From the NCBI RefSeq assembly GCF_958298935.1, contig NC_084923.1:20994501-21058500 (forward strand): a stretch of DNA of 64,000 nucleotides, given 5' to 3'. The DNA is from Phragmites australis. Lineage: Eukaryota > Streptophyta > Magnoliopsida > Poales > Poaceae. The notes below the pieces were generated by a model. It was not told where the DNA came from. It saw nothing but the letters and a program-made list of their open reading frames with translations, and made no database searches. A program made the position numbers and the translations under genes. Each line of letters begins with the position of its first letter. Position 1 is the stretch's first letter. Of the stretch, positions 35,577 through 47,368 are shown one piece after another.

Positions 35577-36080
35577 TAGGGATGAAAACAGATTGGAATC
35601 CGTTGTTGGATTGTCGGTATCTCGATTTTAATCCCAAATTTCTCGTTTTACTATTGAGACCGAATTGATATCGTAAGCTTCTGTGCCTGTGCCACTTTCG
35701 ATCATTGTCTTTTACGTGGCTGTATGTTATGTCGAGTACTCGAGTTACGACATGATGACTGTTTTTCAGTTGATAATAATGTTATTACGTGGTTTATATG
35801 TGTACGGTATAAATTAATTTTGTTAGTGTGAATTAATTATTTGTCACGTCGATGCTAGAAATCATGGTTCTATGGGTTGGTGTTTTCGTTTTGAATTACC
35901 GGTTCCCAACCAATACCGGTGTATTTTCGTTAGGATTGATTCGTTTTCGATATCCTGACATTTCTAAGCTTGTACTCATTTCTGGTTTCCTGTTTTCGAT
36001 TTCATTTTCGAGAAAAAAAATGTGAAAATGAAAATGGTTAAGAGGTTTTTTCCGACTATTCCCGTCCGTTTTCATCCCTA
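35577..36080. mobile_element. hAT MITE just upstream of the GCD1-like gene
   Basis: The ends are TAGGGATGAAAACAG and, reverse-complemented, TAGGGATGAAAACGG, a common hAT-type MITE terminus. The flanking 8-mers CATCCGTT and CCTCCATT agree at six of eight positions. It sits about 190 bases 5' of the start codon at 35385, within the probable promoter. Confidence 0.75.
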
Positions 36081-37147
36081 CCTCCATTGCTTAATAGTAC
36101 TGTTGTGGTGTATTAGTGCGTTGAATAATTCGAATTACTTTTTGTTGTCTAAGAAAAACAAAGAAATTCACAACAGTTGTTTATGCTGCACATATGATAA
36201 GAAATGAGGCTCAGGGATGCCATCCACGTGATTTGGCGTATCGCGGCGTGGCACTTGGTGGGCATTAGCCTTTTGATTGGATCTATGCAAAGTAGAACAT
36301 GTTTAGGACCTTCTCTCACTAGTCCCTCGCCTCCTCCGCTCAAACCCTAGCCAACCATCGCCATCACCTTCTCCTCGAGAAAATTGATTATTTGTCATAG
36401 ACAGAATATGGCTTCGACTATTTGTCACTCATATCGTTGGCTTCGACTATTTTCCACTCAAAAGAAGACCATTTTGATCTTCTTGCCATTTTCCCATTTT
36501 AGTTAACTTTTCTTTTTCCCTCTCAGGCCAAGTAAAAGGACGAATTTGCCCTTGGACTCATCCCTGCTGAACCATATGCGATTAGGTGGGTCGAACCAGA
36601 TCTCCTCCAGCCGTGAGCTCATCCTCTTCCTATCTCTTCCCATCGAGATCTCCTTCCCGACCACCTTCCTCCTCTCCCTGATGTGCCTCGTGTGTCTCCT
36701 CTCCTCCCGCTGCCTCACCAGCCGCCTATACCCTTATGCACCTCATCCTCCCTCGCAATTGCCAATGACCGATAGCCGTACTCCCCTTAGTTGCTGGTGT
36801 GGATTCGGTGGGCCGAGCATAGCCCACACTGCCATCAACGAGAACCGCTCATGAGTCACGATGACCTTGACGTCAGCCTCGCCCCGACGACTCTTCCGGC
36901 CGCCTATCGAGGTGAGCTATGCTTTTTCCTCGGCTACCCAAGCCTCTCCTCACTCCTCCATCTCCATCGTTTGCGGCAGCTCGTTGTGACGCATCGCCAT
37001 TGGTGATATTAGGATATAGTGCCCAAGAAATTCTCATTACAGCCATGTCATTCTGTTTCAATATTTGGGATTTAGCCTAGTCATCTCAGAGTATTTGTGT
37101 TCTTTCTCAGGTCATAGGGTAAATGTTTCAATATTCTGGCAGCATGA
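36081..37147. other. Intergenic DNA, no gene assigned
   Basis: A short direct repeat of GGCTTCGACTATTT occurs near 36410 and 36440. Pyrimidine-rich leader-like sequence lies at 36560-36800, with open frames of up to 102 codons that match nothing I recognise. Confidence 0.35.
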
Positions 37148-39010
37148 TGAAGGATCGAGATAGCGGTCTAGAGGGGGTGAATAGGCGCTTTAAAATTAAC
37201 TTAACCCGAAACTGCGGAAGTTGGTCAGATGTTCCAATATGACTATCGAAACTTCTGATTATGTTAAACTTAATCCTAGCTGGAACTTCAAGCAATGAAA
37301 AACAAATCCACTAGATACTAGTTGCAATAGGATGTGAACTACTCAAACACATGCAAGACTAGCAACAAGTAGACATATATCAAGAAAAAGATGAATTGCT
37401 CAAAGTTGCATAAACGGTAAGAAATAGGGAAAATTGGTTCTATAACACCGAAAGTTCTCTAGTTTAGAAATATACTACTTAATTGGCTTGGTACACTTTA
37501 ATACTACTGAAAGATCGCATTGTTCAGATTCCAATTCCATCACTAGTTTTCCCATTTTTAATTTTTTCTTTCTGAAACTGGCAGATAAGATGGCATATCT
37601 AGCCTTTCTTCCTTTTCCAATCTCTTCATTCGTCCTCACGCACAACACTGTTCCTCCCCGCCGTCACACGAGCTCCTCCACCTAAGGAAAGGCCATCACC
37701 CCACTGAAGATGAGAGCCGCCGGTTGCTCCATGCGTGTGAACCCAAGCCGCGGCTCCGACGGGGCCACTTCATGGCCTAACGATCTCATTTGGAGCATGA
37801 GACCCAAGAGAAAAGAAGTAATCAATCCACATGCCGTTGCACTCCACCGCCACCAAAATTTGAATTTGCACATTTGGATTCGCATTGGAGTTTAGGTATC
37901 TGCTTAGCTTGGCTTCGATTAATGGGGTGATTAAGTAGTTAGCATCTTGATTCGGGCATTGGAGCTCAATTTCGTGGTGGCAACAAGGTCGATTTGAGCT
38001 CAGTTTGTGGATTTGAGCTTGATTTGGTGAGAAAAGGTCAATTGGAGCTTGTTTTGGCAGCGGCAATCTCATCAGTGGGATGGGGACGGGCTCACCGGTA
38101 GCCGAAGCAGGTAGTGACGGGCTTATGGTTGTTTGCTGCTCGATTGGGTTGGCCCGCGGGAGAGGATGGAAGAGAGACATAGGAAGAAGACGATGTCAAT
38201 TTGGTCACAAGTAACGACAGCCAACTCAAAAATGGACGAAGTGGTAAAAATCTGAACAGAGTGATGTTTTAGTGGTATTGAAGTGTATCGAGTTAGTTCG
38301 ATAGTATATTTCTAAACCGGGAAACTTTCGATGTCATAGAACTAATTTTCCCTAAGAAATAACCAAAGGCAGAGACAAGTTGACTTTGTACCCAAAGTTC
38401 GGGTCCTTGAGGGGATCCTATGTCTCCATTGAGGGGCTTAGTCACACTTGAGCTGTGTCTCTTTCAACCCCTTTCCTCTAGAGGTTGCACAAAGCACTTC
38501 TCGGTTTCTTTTGGTATTTCTTCCCTTATGGAGGTGAAATCCATCCTTCACAAACTTCTCACGACACACCACAAATGAATTAGTGGCTCATGAGCAACTC
38601 CTAGTCATCTAGGAGACCTCAATCTCCAAGAGTAACAAATATGAACGAAGATTGCTTGGAGATGAACCCTAGTGCTCAAAGATCGCAAAGCTTATCACTA
38701 GCACTCAATTACTCTTCCCAAATCTCTCCCACGGAGTTAAACACTTAGAAACGAGAGAGGAGAGGATAAAGCTTGCTCATTATCTATTTGGCACGAGAAT
38801 AGAAGCCATCCACCAAAAAGAGAGAGGGGGTATATATAGATATCCTCAAGAACTAGCCGTTATATGCTTTTTTTAGACTACTTCAGAACTTTTGATCAAG
38901 GATTAATTCTCAACCTGAGAACATTATGTTAGAAAAATTGGACATTTTGACTAACATTGGAACTTCTAATCAAATTAAATCCTGCAACCCGAAAAGTTGA
39001 CGTGTCGAGC
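37148..39010 (-). repeat. Minus-strand copia-type LTR, interrupted by a Mutator-like element
   Basis: The low-coordinate end reads TGAAGGATCGAGATAGCGGT then CTAGAGGGGGTGAATAGG. Reversed, this is the CACCCCCTCTAG-type 3' terminus of grass copia LTRs. Reversed GTATATATACCCCCTCTCTC at about 38825-38845 is the TATA/R region, preceded by an AACGGCTAGTT element also seen in the LTR at 2744-4440. The 5' border near 39010 is a guess. No internal region is attached, so it is a solo or truncated LTR. Confidence 0.6.
37427..38352. mobile_element. Mutator-like non-autonomous element (possible Pack-MULE) nested in an LTR
   Basis: Terminal inverted repeats of at least 82 bp start GGGAAAATTGGTTCTATAAC on the left and GGGAAAATTAGTTCTATGAC on the reversed right end, with 65 of 82 positions matching by hand count. 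A perfect 9-bp duplication TAAGAAATA flanks both ends (37418-37426, 38353-38361), the signature length of Mutator. The 926-bp element has a GC-richer interior (about 37640-38110) with short open frames but no transposase. This suggests captured host sequence, not yet identified. Confidence 0.9.
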
Positions 39011-40240
39011 GGAAATCAAGATGTCACCAAGGCATTATGGCACATCCAATCTCTATGCAGAGGGATGCTGCATCATTATGATACGTCAAGTCAGAGATTG
39101 AAGTGAAAACGAGCATGAGCGGAAGCATTTTTTAATGTTCATCCACCTGACTGTTCGAATTCATTCGATGGCCATAATGTAATCATAGCCATATGCTCGT
39201 AGGCTTACACCTTCGAGCATGTGGTCGGGAATAGTGAGTCGATGCTTACGCTCTACTCTATGTCTTGATTATCACATCAAGTAGAGAGTCAGGGCTACAT
39301 TGCATACTTTCGATGGTACATGTATGCTCTTTTTTACTCTTCGATCGAGATATTTTCTCTTCGACCAGAGAGTTGGAGGCTACACAGTAATGCCATATTC
39401 TCTAAGTACATATTTTTTGCAAGAGTTTATCTGGTTTTATGTTGACTACATTGATTAAAACCAACGGAGACATGTGCTGAACCGATGACAAACAACTACA
39501 CCTCATAAGGTATAACACCATTAGAGATTATCAGACACCTCACATCTAATGACCCACAAGGTTATGAAGTTCTAGTCGGTCTCATATGTGTTCTCTATCG
39601 AGTTCATGCACACGCTGGTCAAATACGCAAGTCGGTGAAAGTTTGCCAAAAATTATCATGTTATTTCTTTTTCTAGTTTTGTACTTATCTTTTCCTTATT
39701 CTTGTGGTTACTTCGAGTGCTTACTCAAGGTCCAATACATCTAATAATATGTCTAGTTGAGCTTTCAGGTATCAATGTATATTCAATCAGCAAGTTTTAA
39801 GGATGGGCATAGCATGTACTAGTCAGTTTTTGCATCTACTTATGCTAACTCTATTTCATCAACAAGAGAATAGTAGCAAAAGCATACTAGACAAGCAAAA
39901 AAACAGTAATATTTACAGACATCCCTAGACCACGAATCAAGTTTCAAATGTTTTGAGTAAAAATTGTAGGACATTAGGGAGAAGGGCTCCCCTCGTTTTC
40001 ATCGTTAGGAAGTCTAAGTGCTAGAGACTCGATGAAGACGGGGATAAGAGGCCTGATGCTGTGAATAATCTTTGCTGCCTCTTCTACTGAACATTCGAAC
40101 CCCTTTGTCACTACTAACGTGTCGAAGTTGAGGTAGTAGCTCTTAAGGACACAAAGCATAGTTTACTTAAATTCTTTGCTGAGAGGCAATGCCTTTATTC
40201 CGATTGTTTCTCCTTAAAGCTTGGTTGGCTCATGATGTGT
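39011..40240. other. Repeat-like intergenic DNA, nothing identified
   Basis: The base composition and phrases such as TTCGATCGAGA and GAGAGTCAGGGCTACA are reminiscent of grass LTR interiors, but no terminus, coding domain or duplication was found. Confidence 0.3.
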
Positions 40241-40430
40241 AGACACAACTATAGAAATACTTATTAGTGTCGGATGAAAAAAGGCTTCACTGCCAATTTT
40301 TCAACCAGCATTCTTAAATCGACACTGATAGTGCCAACTATCAGTATCAGTTGCCCACCTGACACAAATACTATTTTCAGGCAATAAAAAAGAGAAAAAT
40401 GGCGGCAGCGGGAGCGGCATCCGAGCCGGC

Positions 40431-43400
40431 TGTGGGGAATCGTCCAAATAATATTCTAATTAATCACCAGGGGGATCATTATTCATAATCACAACATCGA
40501 TGATTAAACTGAATATCATCCCGGTAATCCCAGCACGTGTTTGTGCCTAAGATCGGAACATATGCCTTCCAACAATTAGCATCACAACATAGCTTAAGAA
40601 AGAGCAAGTAATTAACATTTATATTATAAGTTCTTAAGCATGTAACCATTTCTAACAATTTACAACAAAAGGTAACAACAGCTACACATCGAAAAGTTAA
40701 ACTATATAACAAAAGATAGTGGAGCCACATACCCTTAGGCTCCACCCCAAAAGCACGACCTCCGAGAGTAGGATGCACTACTCTTGCCCATCACCCTGAT
40801 CGGTAGGCACAGAGTAGCCAAACACCGGCTCTTCCTCACCAGCAGCACCTAAAAACGCAGGCATGAGTACGAAAGTACTCGCAAGACTTAAATCATAGAG
40901 AGCACATATACATAGCTCAACTCCAAGGATTATACATTGAGCCATTAGCAAGGAAAAACCACAAGGTTAAGTTAAACATAAGCGGTAAGCAAACTAGACA
41001 TATATGTGTGAGCAACAAACTTAACCAACGACGACAAAACTTTAACCTGCCATAACCAACTGAACATAAATAAAAGGAACCATTATGAACATATGAGTAA
41101 CAAAGACCAACTCAACCATCTCCCACATATCCAACCATCAACCACAAGTAAAAACTCTACGACCGATGCAGATAGGCAGAAGCATGCTCATGATCGAGAG
41201 CGCGGCATTTCAAAATATTTTTACACCCTGCAGAGGGATAATCCTGGACCCACAGGACTTGATGACCATACGGCTTGTATGACCACACAAATCCATACAA
41301 GAGGGTACTCATGTCAACCTTTCCCAATAAACCCCGATCATTTGAAACATGCATCGCTCAGCGTGACGGTACTAGAACTACTCTCGGAGCAAACTAGTAC
41401 CACCACAAGCCCGCCCGCTCACACCGTCGATGTTCAGGACCCAAATGACCACAACTACAAAGGTATTCAGCTCACCTTACCATTAGATCGGCATGTGGTG
41501 AGTATGATAAGTGCTAAAGCTGACTACACCGACGATCGGTGTTTAAACGATGCAAGCGGTCTACGGTGTCCGGTTTCATCTCCCAACCTACCCAGGGGAA
41601 CTCCACATCCAGACAAGATAAACACCTCCTAGCACCACTCACGTCTCGTCTCATACTCACCACTCATACAATCATCATCATCTCATATCCAACATTGATA
41701 TCATTACGGAAGTAAATAACGCCTATGCTCGCGAACGATGAGACAATTCACCGCTTGACTTCTACCGGTGACCTATGCATTACTAAGTATTTCGTTTAAC
41801 TTATAATCTAGACATCAACAACATACTCAAGGCTACAAGGGAAAGGATAAACAACATTTCAAGGTAGAAGTAATACATTCAACATAGGATCTATCCACTT
41901 GTACCCAATCTCGAGTAGACATATGGAAACGTACATAAGCATAGTTTATCAATTTTAGACTTCATTTAATTGAACAAAGGTGCAATATGCTTTGTTGCTT
42001 GACTTGCTGCTCAGGTGGCTGCCTATAATTACCAATGCAACACTCGCAGAAATCTGGAAGATTGAAGTCGTCTTCAACTGCAACCATGGCACGCTCCGGC
42101 TCCTTGCCCACTAAACAAGAACGCGTGCAATGATGAGCATGAATGAATGCAACAAGGTATGCCACAATGTTTAACAATATGCTAGAAGTATAAGACATGC
42201 AAATCAATGCAACTCTAAATGATCTAAATAAAATATGAAAAATAACAGCCATCCGGAGTATCCGGATTGGTTTGGAGTATCCGGGTTCGGACCCTCCGGG
42301 TGAACCTCCGGAAGAGGCATTCGGTTACTACCTTTTTATTTGACTGGCTCGGAGTATCCGAGTGAATCCGGAATATCCAGGTTCCGGAGTTTTCGAGCCA
42401 TCCTTCGGGGAAGGCTCTCGGTTAGCCACTACTCTAACTTAACCTGGAATCTCCGGATTGGTCTGGACTATTCGGGATGTGCTGGACACTCCGAGTGAGG
42501 CTCCAAACGAAGCTCTCGGTTACTCGATAACGCAACTATCTGGAGTCTCCGAGTTTGACCGGATTATCCGAGTGATACAGACTTGGGTTCCTCACAACTT
42601 TTCTCTTGGGTGATTCGACTCACTTTATAAATCTATGCTACACAAACGTGCATATGCCCTATCCAAAAGATTCTAAACCAAACTCGCATTCTAAACCCTA
42701 ACCGATTTTGAACACAAGTCAACAGACAATTTCTGCTGAACCCGGAGTATCCGGGTGAATCCGGAATATTTGAGTCAGCCCAGAAAAGCTACTCTCGAGT
42801 GGATTTTTGGTCGATTCGAGTTGTGATCTTTTTCAAGTCTAAAGGGAACATGTTAGGGTTAGTCCAAGGGTATTGGAACTCACTCATCAACTAGCAACAC
42901 GACTCTAGAACTCATTTTCGACCAAAACTCTATTTTTGCTCTAAAAAGCTCAAGAACACCAAGAACTCCAAGAACTACTCGATTCCTCCACGAAAATGAA
43001 AATGAATTGGATAGATGAGCAGATCATGATCTAGGGAATGCAATGGTACCGCATGCATACCTTGAATCCTCCACTTGAGCTCGGATTTTGGGAGAAAGGG
43101 AGAGGGAGCTTGAGTGGGAGAATGAGAGGGGCTGCTGTAGCTGAGCTGCTGAGTGAGGGAGTGGGGAGTGAGGGAGGAGAGAGAGGGAGCAGGTGGGGCT
43201 GCCCCATTTGGTGGGTGTGATGGTGGGGCCACTTTGTGGGGCCCACATGTTAGAGAAAATGGGTATTTCTAATGCAATTTCTATTCTTTTCTCCCTCAAT
43301 TTTTGTTTCTCTTATCCAAATGATTTTAAAAGAATTATTCTAATGTGCCCAATAATTTCCCTCGAATTTAATTATGATGCTAATGACACATGATTAAGCT

Positions 43401-43433
43401 TAATCACGTGATTACGGAATTTGGGATGTGACA
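40431..43433 (-). mobile_element. Solo LTR about 3.0 kb, gypsy-type, inserted in the CACTA element
   Basis: On the minus strand it starts TGTCACATCCCAAATTCCG and ends GATTCCCCACA, the TG...CA borders of an LTR. The flanks CCGGC (40426-40430) and CTGGC (43434-43438) form a 5-bp duplication with one C-to-T change. No internal domain or second LTR is present, so it arose by recombination between LTRs. A 3-kb LTR starting TGTCACATCCC points to a Ty3-gypsy element (inference). CCGGAGTATCCGG-type motifs cluster at 42250-42800. Confidence 0.85.
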
Positions 43434-43499
43434 CTGGCTCGGAGAGCCAGCTCAGATGCCACTCCTGTCGCCACTCCGCCGCCGCCACTGTCACCAACT

Positions 43500-43950
43500 C
43501 TGACCATATACTCATCTCAAACACAAGAACACAAGAACACAATCTCACCATATACGCATCTCTGCCGGTACACAAGAATACAATCTCATTCATATACTCA
43601 TGTCATCCAAATACTCATCTCTGTCGGTACACAAGAACACAATTTCATCCATATACTCATCTCAAACACAAGAACACAATCAAATCGAATGGAAAGAATA
43701 CAAAGAGGGAGATCCAGTACGCGCCCAAGCCACACGCTGCTCCTGCGCCCGAGTCACACACAGCTCGGAGGCTAGCCTCTGCCCGCTCCTGCGCCTGAGC
43801 TGCCCGTGCCCGAGCCGCACGCCGCGTGGAGGCACCTCTCGGAGGCTGGCCTCCGCTTGCTCCTGTGCCCGAGTCGCACGCCACTCGAAGGCCGGCCTCC
43901 GCCTTGTCCTGTGCCCGAGCCGCCCATCACCCGAGCCCGCTTGTGGCTAT
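43500..43950. repeat. Short tandem repeats inside the CACTA element
   Basis: From 43500 to 43685, phrases such as CATATACTCATCTCAAACAC and CGGTACACAAGAA(T/C)ACAAT recur about every 59 and 150 bases. From 43735 to 43950, GC-rich units containing CTCCTGTGCCCGAGTCGCAC and GGAGGC(T/C)GGCCTC recur about three to four times. The right half reads like captured coding DNA, but no family was recognised. Confidence 0.6.
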
Positions 43951-44042
43951 GGAGGAAAGGAAAAAGGTAAGGAAGAGAGAGGAGGAGGAGGAGAAGATGG
44001 ACGGCGGTGCCGCCAAATCAAGAGAGATGAGGAGATCCAGTT

Positions 44043-44062
44043 CGAGAGAGAGAGAGAGAGGG
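44043..44062. repeat. (GA)n microsatellite
   Basis: About nine GA dinucleotides lie in the purine-rich right arm of the CACTA element. Confidence 0.85.
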
Positions 44063-44503
44063 AGGGAGAGGAGGCCGGAGTGGCGGCTGGGAGCTTGCAG
44101 AGCTTAGCACTCTCAATGAGCACGGGCTCGATGAGTGGGCTATTGCTCTTCGGAGGCAGAGGGAGGGAGAGAGAGGAAGAGAGAAGGTGGATAGGGAGGG
44201 AGGGAGGGAGGAGACGAAGAGATAAAGGATGCGAGCTGAGCCGAACGAACGTGAGCTGAGCCAAAATGTCATTTAATAGAAATTTCGCATACGTTCGTAT
44301 CAGTGATGGTTGTGGTTCGAACCGACACTGATACCTGACTATCAGTACCGGTTCGTGTTACAAACTGGCACTGATGTCTTAGCGATTGCACCATAGTGCG
44401 CTCGTGGGAGTTTAAGGACTGGCACTAATGCATATTCTGTCATGATTTTTATTGAACTGATACTGATAGGACGTTACTTTTGACTCCTTCTATAGTAATG
44501 AGA

Positions 44504-45429
44504 GTCTCATGATAGATGATATTGTAACCGTTCGAAGGCCCTCAACAATTAGAATATAGAACGATACACGCTAAAATAGATCACAGCCTACTTTTGGGCA
44601 AGTGTCATGCTGTGTATCTAATAGATTATGAGTGCACTGTATTCTGAATATGTTGTAAAATAGCCTACAAATCATATAAATTTCGTTCTCACATGCTGTT
44701 GTACCAAAATTGTGGCAAGTCCCGTCGCAAAAATAAAAGAAAAGTTGCAAGTCCTGGATGCCATTCTTTTCTCTCTCTTTTTAAAAAAATGACTTTTGTA
44801 TTTCCAGCCTCAAACTTTGGTGGATCATTTAGGTTTGTATCGAGCAACGCAGCTATGCAAGGTTACTTGCACTGCTTTCTACGCAACATCCTTCTTCTGT
44901 TACTAGGAATGCATAACTTAAAGCAGAATCATTTGATTTCCCTAGTGGAATTGGCCATCCTTGCTTCCAGGACATCCCTTGTGGTAATTTGCTGCAAGCT
45001 TTATTTTGCATCGGTCAGTGTCATGTGGTAGTTGGCTAATCCTAGTTGGCAGCACTGGTACTTTGTTTGGAGTCTTGGGATTAATGAGCCTTGAGTTCTT
45101 CTCTTCCCCTAGACAGCAAATGAAACGAGGAAATCTTCTGGACTCCATACTAGTTTGCTTTGTTGTAAGAAATCAAAGCTTCAACAGCCTGTGCGGGACT
45201 TATGCTGCTGGTGCTGTACAATATGCCAGCTGATAATGATAAATGGATAGCAATGGCTCGTCGGGTTAGAAAATCTGCTATAAACTCGTTTAATTCATCG
45301 ATGAAGTTTTAAGGTCTGTAACGTATTTATTTAACGTTGTGGACACAAAAATTCTTCATGTATGCAAGTCCCATAAACTCGTTTTTCGTGGCAGTGTATT
45401 GACAAGAACTCAAAATAATGCTACAGCGA
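44504..45429. other. Intergenic DNA with unassigned open frames
   Basis: Open frames at 44693-45031 and 45006-45233 overlap in different frames. The DNA at 44800-45240 looks like exonic sequence by composition, but I could not match it to a protein. It may be a decayed gene fragment. Confidence 0.3.
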
Positions 45430-45838
45430 GACCATGTCTCAGTCGACGCCTGGTGGGAGGAGACGATGGCGTCCATCTTAGGGCCTGATCGGAAGGTGGC
45501 TAACACCCATTTTTATCTACACCTGCTGAGTATCTAGAAGGAGAGAAACTGAAGAATTTTCCAAAACAAAAGCCTTCAACAGAGTCAAGTGTCCTATGTG
45601 GCAAATGATGATGTCGTGACCAAGCTGGGAGCGTGTATGGCGCCAGGATATTTGGTTTTGTGTAGACTCTAAAAAAGATCTATCCTGGGTATTTTTCTTT
45701 TCTTTTGTAACCGTTTCTGCCTAATCTTCATTCTCTAGTTGTTGTTCCCCGTCAAATTACTTGTATCAATCGTGATGTAATACTCCTTTCTCCTTTAATG
45801 AATGGCATAGCTCTTACCTCATTTTCGAAAAAAAAAGA
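45430..45838 (+). mobile_element. 5'-truncated LINE fragment, 3' end only
   Basis: The stretch ends TTTAATGAATGGCATAGCTC followed by TTACCTCATTTTCGAAAAAAAA. This matches the usual 3' UTR and A-tail style of grass L1 elements (a TTTAATGAAATG...GCTC...TTTCGAAAAA pattern). No reverse transcriptase remains. The 5' limit is approximate. Confidence 0.6.
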
Positions 45839-46514
45839 ACACACCTTTTCTATCTTATAAAAACATGCAAACGCCAACGAGACAATAAACTCGCAAACGC
45901 ACTCTCCCTCGTTAGATCTCATCCAACATGCTTTGAGATCATTCTGGCTGCCACATTTCCATTTCCCCCCTCCTTTTGAGGGAAATCCAAGATTTACCAC
46001 CCTTATGGGGTGGGTGGTAAAAATTTTACCACCCTAACCCATGTGTCAGTGACTAAGACGACATCACGTGTTAGTGACTCAGGAGAAGAGACATTTTTTT
46101 AGTTGACAAAAAATTAAATGACCCTTCTTTTGTTGTCTTTACCTTCTTTTTATCAATATGGATACATGGATTGCCGTTCCGCTCATCGCCTATCACCAAG
46201 GGCGAGCAAGCAAAGCTCATTGATACGGAATAAGGGAACCATACATCTTCTGCGATGCCTATGTCACCTTTGGCATTGTCGGTTGAGTTCATGAATTTGA
46301 GAGAGCTTCATCAAAAATTTAATTGGAAGTAGAACATTTTAATTTGGAATTCGAATTCGATAATAAATTCGAATCAATCGAGTTGAAAGTTATTAGCTCA
46401 AAACTCGAAAAGCTCACATGCACTGAAGTTACATGAGACACTGACAACACGATAGGCTAATAGCAGAGACACTCGCTGACGAAGGGCCGTAGGACAGTTG
46501 ATGTTCGCATTTAA
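45839..46514. other. Intergenic DNA, nothing recognised
   Basis: A local foldback of CCACCCTTATGGGGTGGGTGG lies near 45997-46018. No gene or element was supported. Confidence 0.3.
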
Positions 46515-46829
46515 GGTCCTGTTTGGTTGTAAGAAACGTTTCAAATTCTCTGGTGATTTTCCATAATCCCTGCCAAACACGCCAAAATATGAAACGTTTC
46601 ACCTTGAATCACCTGAAACTTTCTCATTTTTTACACTACGAGGAGAATCACCCAAAATGGCATTTCACCCGTTTCGATTCACTTCCAGGTCATTTTTCTT
46701 CAAGAATTTGAATCCAGAATCCCTGCCAAATATTTTCAGAAAATTGAGAAGGATTCACCAGAAAAATGTTTTCAGGAAGAATATAGTATCGAAACGTTTA
46801 GAGAATCTGGAGCTCTGCCAAACGAGCCA
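46515..46829. mobile_element. Harbinger-like MITE, relative of the 21539-21997 element
   Basis: The ends read GGTCCTGTTTGG and, reversed, TGGCTCGTTTGGCAGAGC, flanked by TAA on both sides (46512-46514 and 46830-46832). The interior again holds GAAACGTTTC palindromes (about 46534, 46592 and 46791) and a CTGCCAAA(C/T)A motif. The 315-bp element lies about 540 bases upstream of the capping-protein transcript region. Confidence 0.75.
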
Positions 46830-46832
46830 TAA

Positions 46833-47368
46833 GCAGGAGAATATAATATCACAAAAATATTTTTGATGGTTGAAAGGATGGTTATGTGTTTGTTTGTTCA
46901 AAAAAAAAGGAAGATTGATGGGTCTGCTTATACAGAGAACTACAGTTTGAGGATCGGCATCAACACCCGGTGCGTGTCAGGATTTACAAATGTGTTTGAT
47001 CTCCGAAAACCAGTCCCGGCAATTACCATAAAAACCGTAGTAACCGCACAGTAATTCAATAGAATTCGGTAGGAACCGATCGAATTTCGTTAAATTTTTG
47101 AATTTTTTGACATTTAAATTTGAACTTAAGCGAAACCCGAGCCGTTAACCGCTCGTTGTGAACCCTGGTGCGCATACACATACACACACACAAAAAGGAA
47201 GAGCAATCTAAAAGGCACATAGAGGAGGAGATCAAAAGAAGAGAGCCACAGAAGAAGAAATGGAGACGAGGAACTGAATTAGGACAAGACCAAGAAACCA
47301 AACCAGGGGAGTCGGAGGAGCAGCGGCAGAAGACAGGAGGGATTCTTAAAGATACAGGCAGCAAACGC
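46833..47368 (+). promoter_or_regulatory. Presumptive promoter and 5' UTR of the capping-protein gene
   Basis: A (CA)n tract lies at 47170-47193, followed by a purine-rich leader up to the ATG at 47369. Nothing more specific could be defined. Confidence 0.4.

Larger units (their letters stand above)
40244..44500. mobile_element. Non-autonomous CACTA (En/Spm) element, split by a solo LTR
   Basis: The left end reads CACAACTATAGAAATAC and the reversed right end reads CATTACTATAGAAG, degenerate forms of the CACTACTAGAAA terminus. AGA flanks both sides (40241-40243, 44501-44503), the 3-bp CACTA duplication. Subterminal repeats of the type ACCG(A/G)CACTGATA and TATCAGT(A/G)CCGGTT occur in both orientations at about 40310-40380 and 44298-44470, as in grass CACTA elements. 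Without the inserted LTR, the element is only about 1.25 kb. It carries no transposase, but it does carry GC-rich tandem sequence. Confidence 0.85.

Noticed and set aside
44310..44330. GGTTCGAACC resembling a tRNA B box
   Set aside because: It belongs to the CACTA subterminal repeats; no A box or cloverleaf surrounds it.
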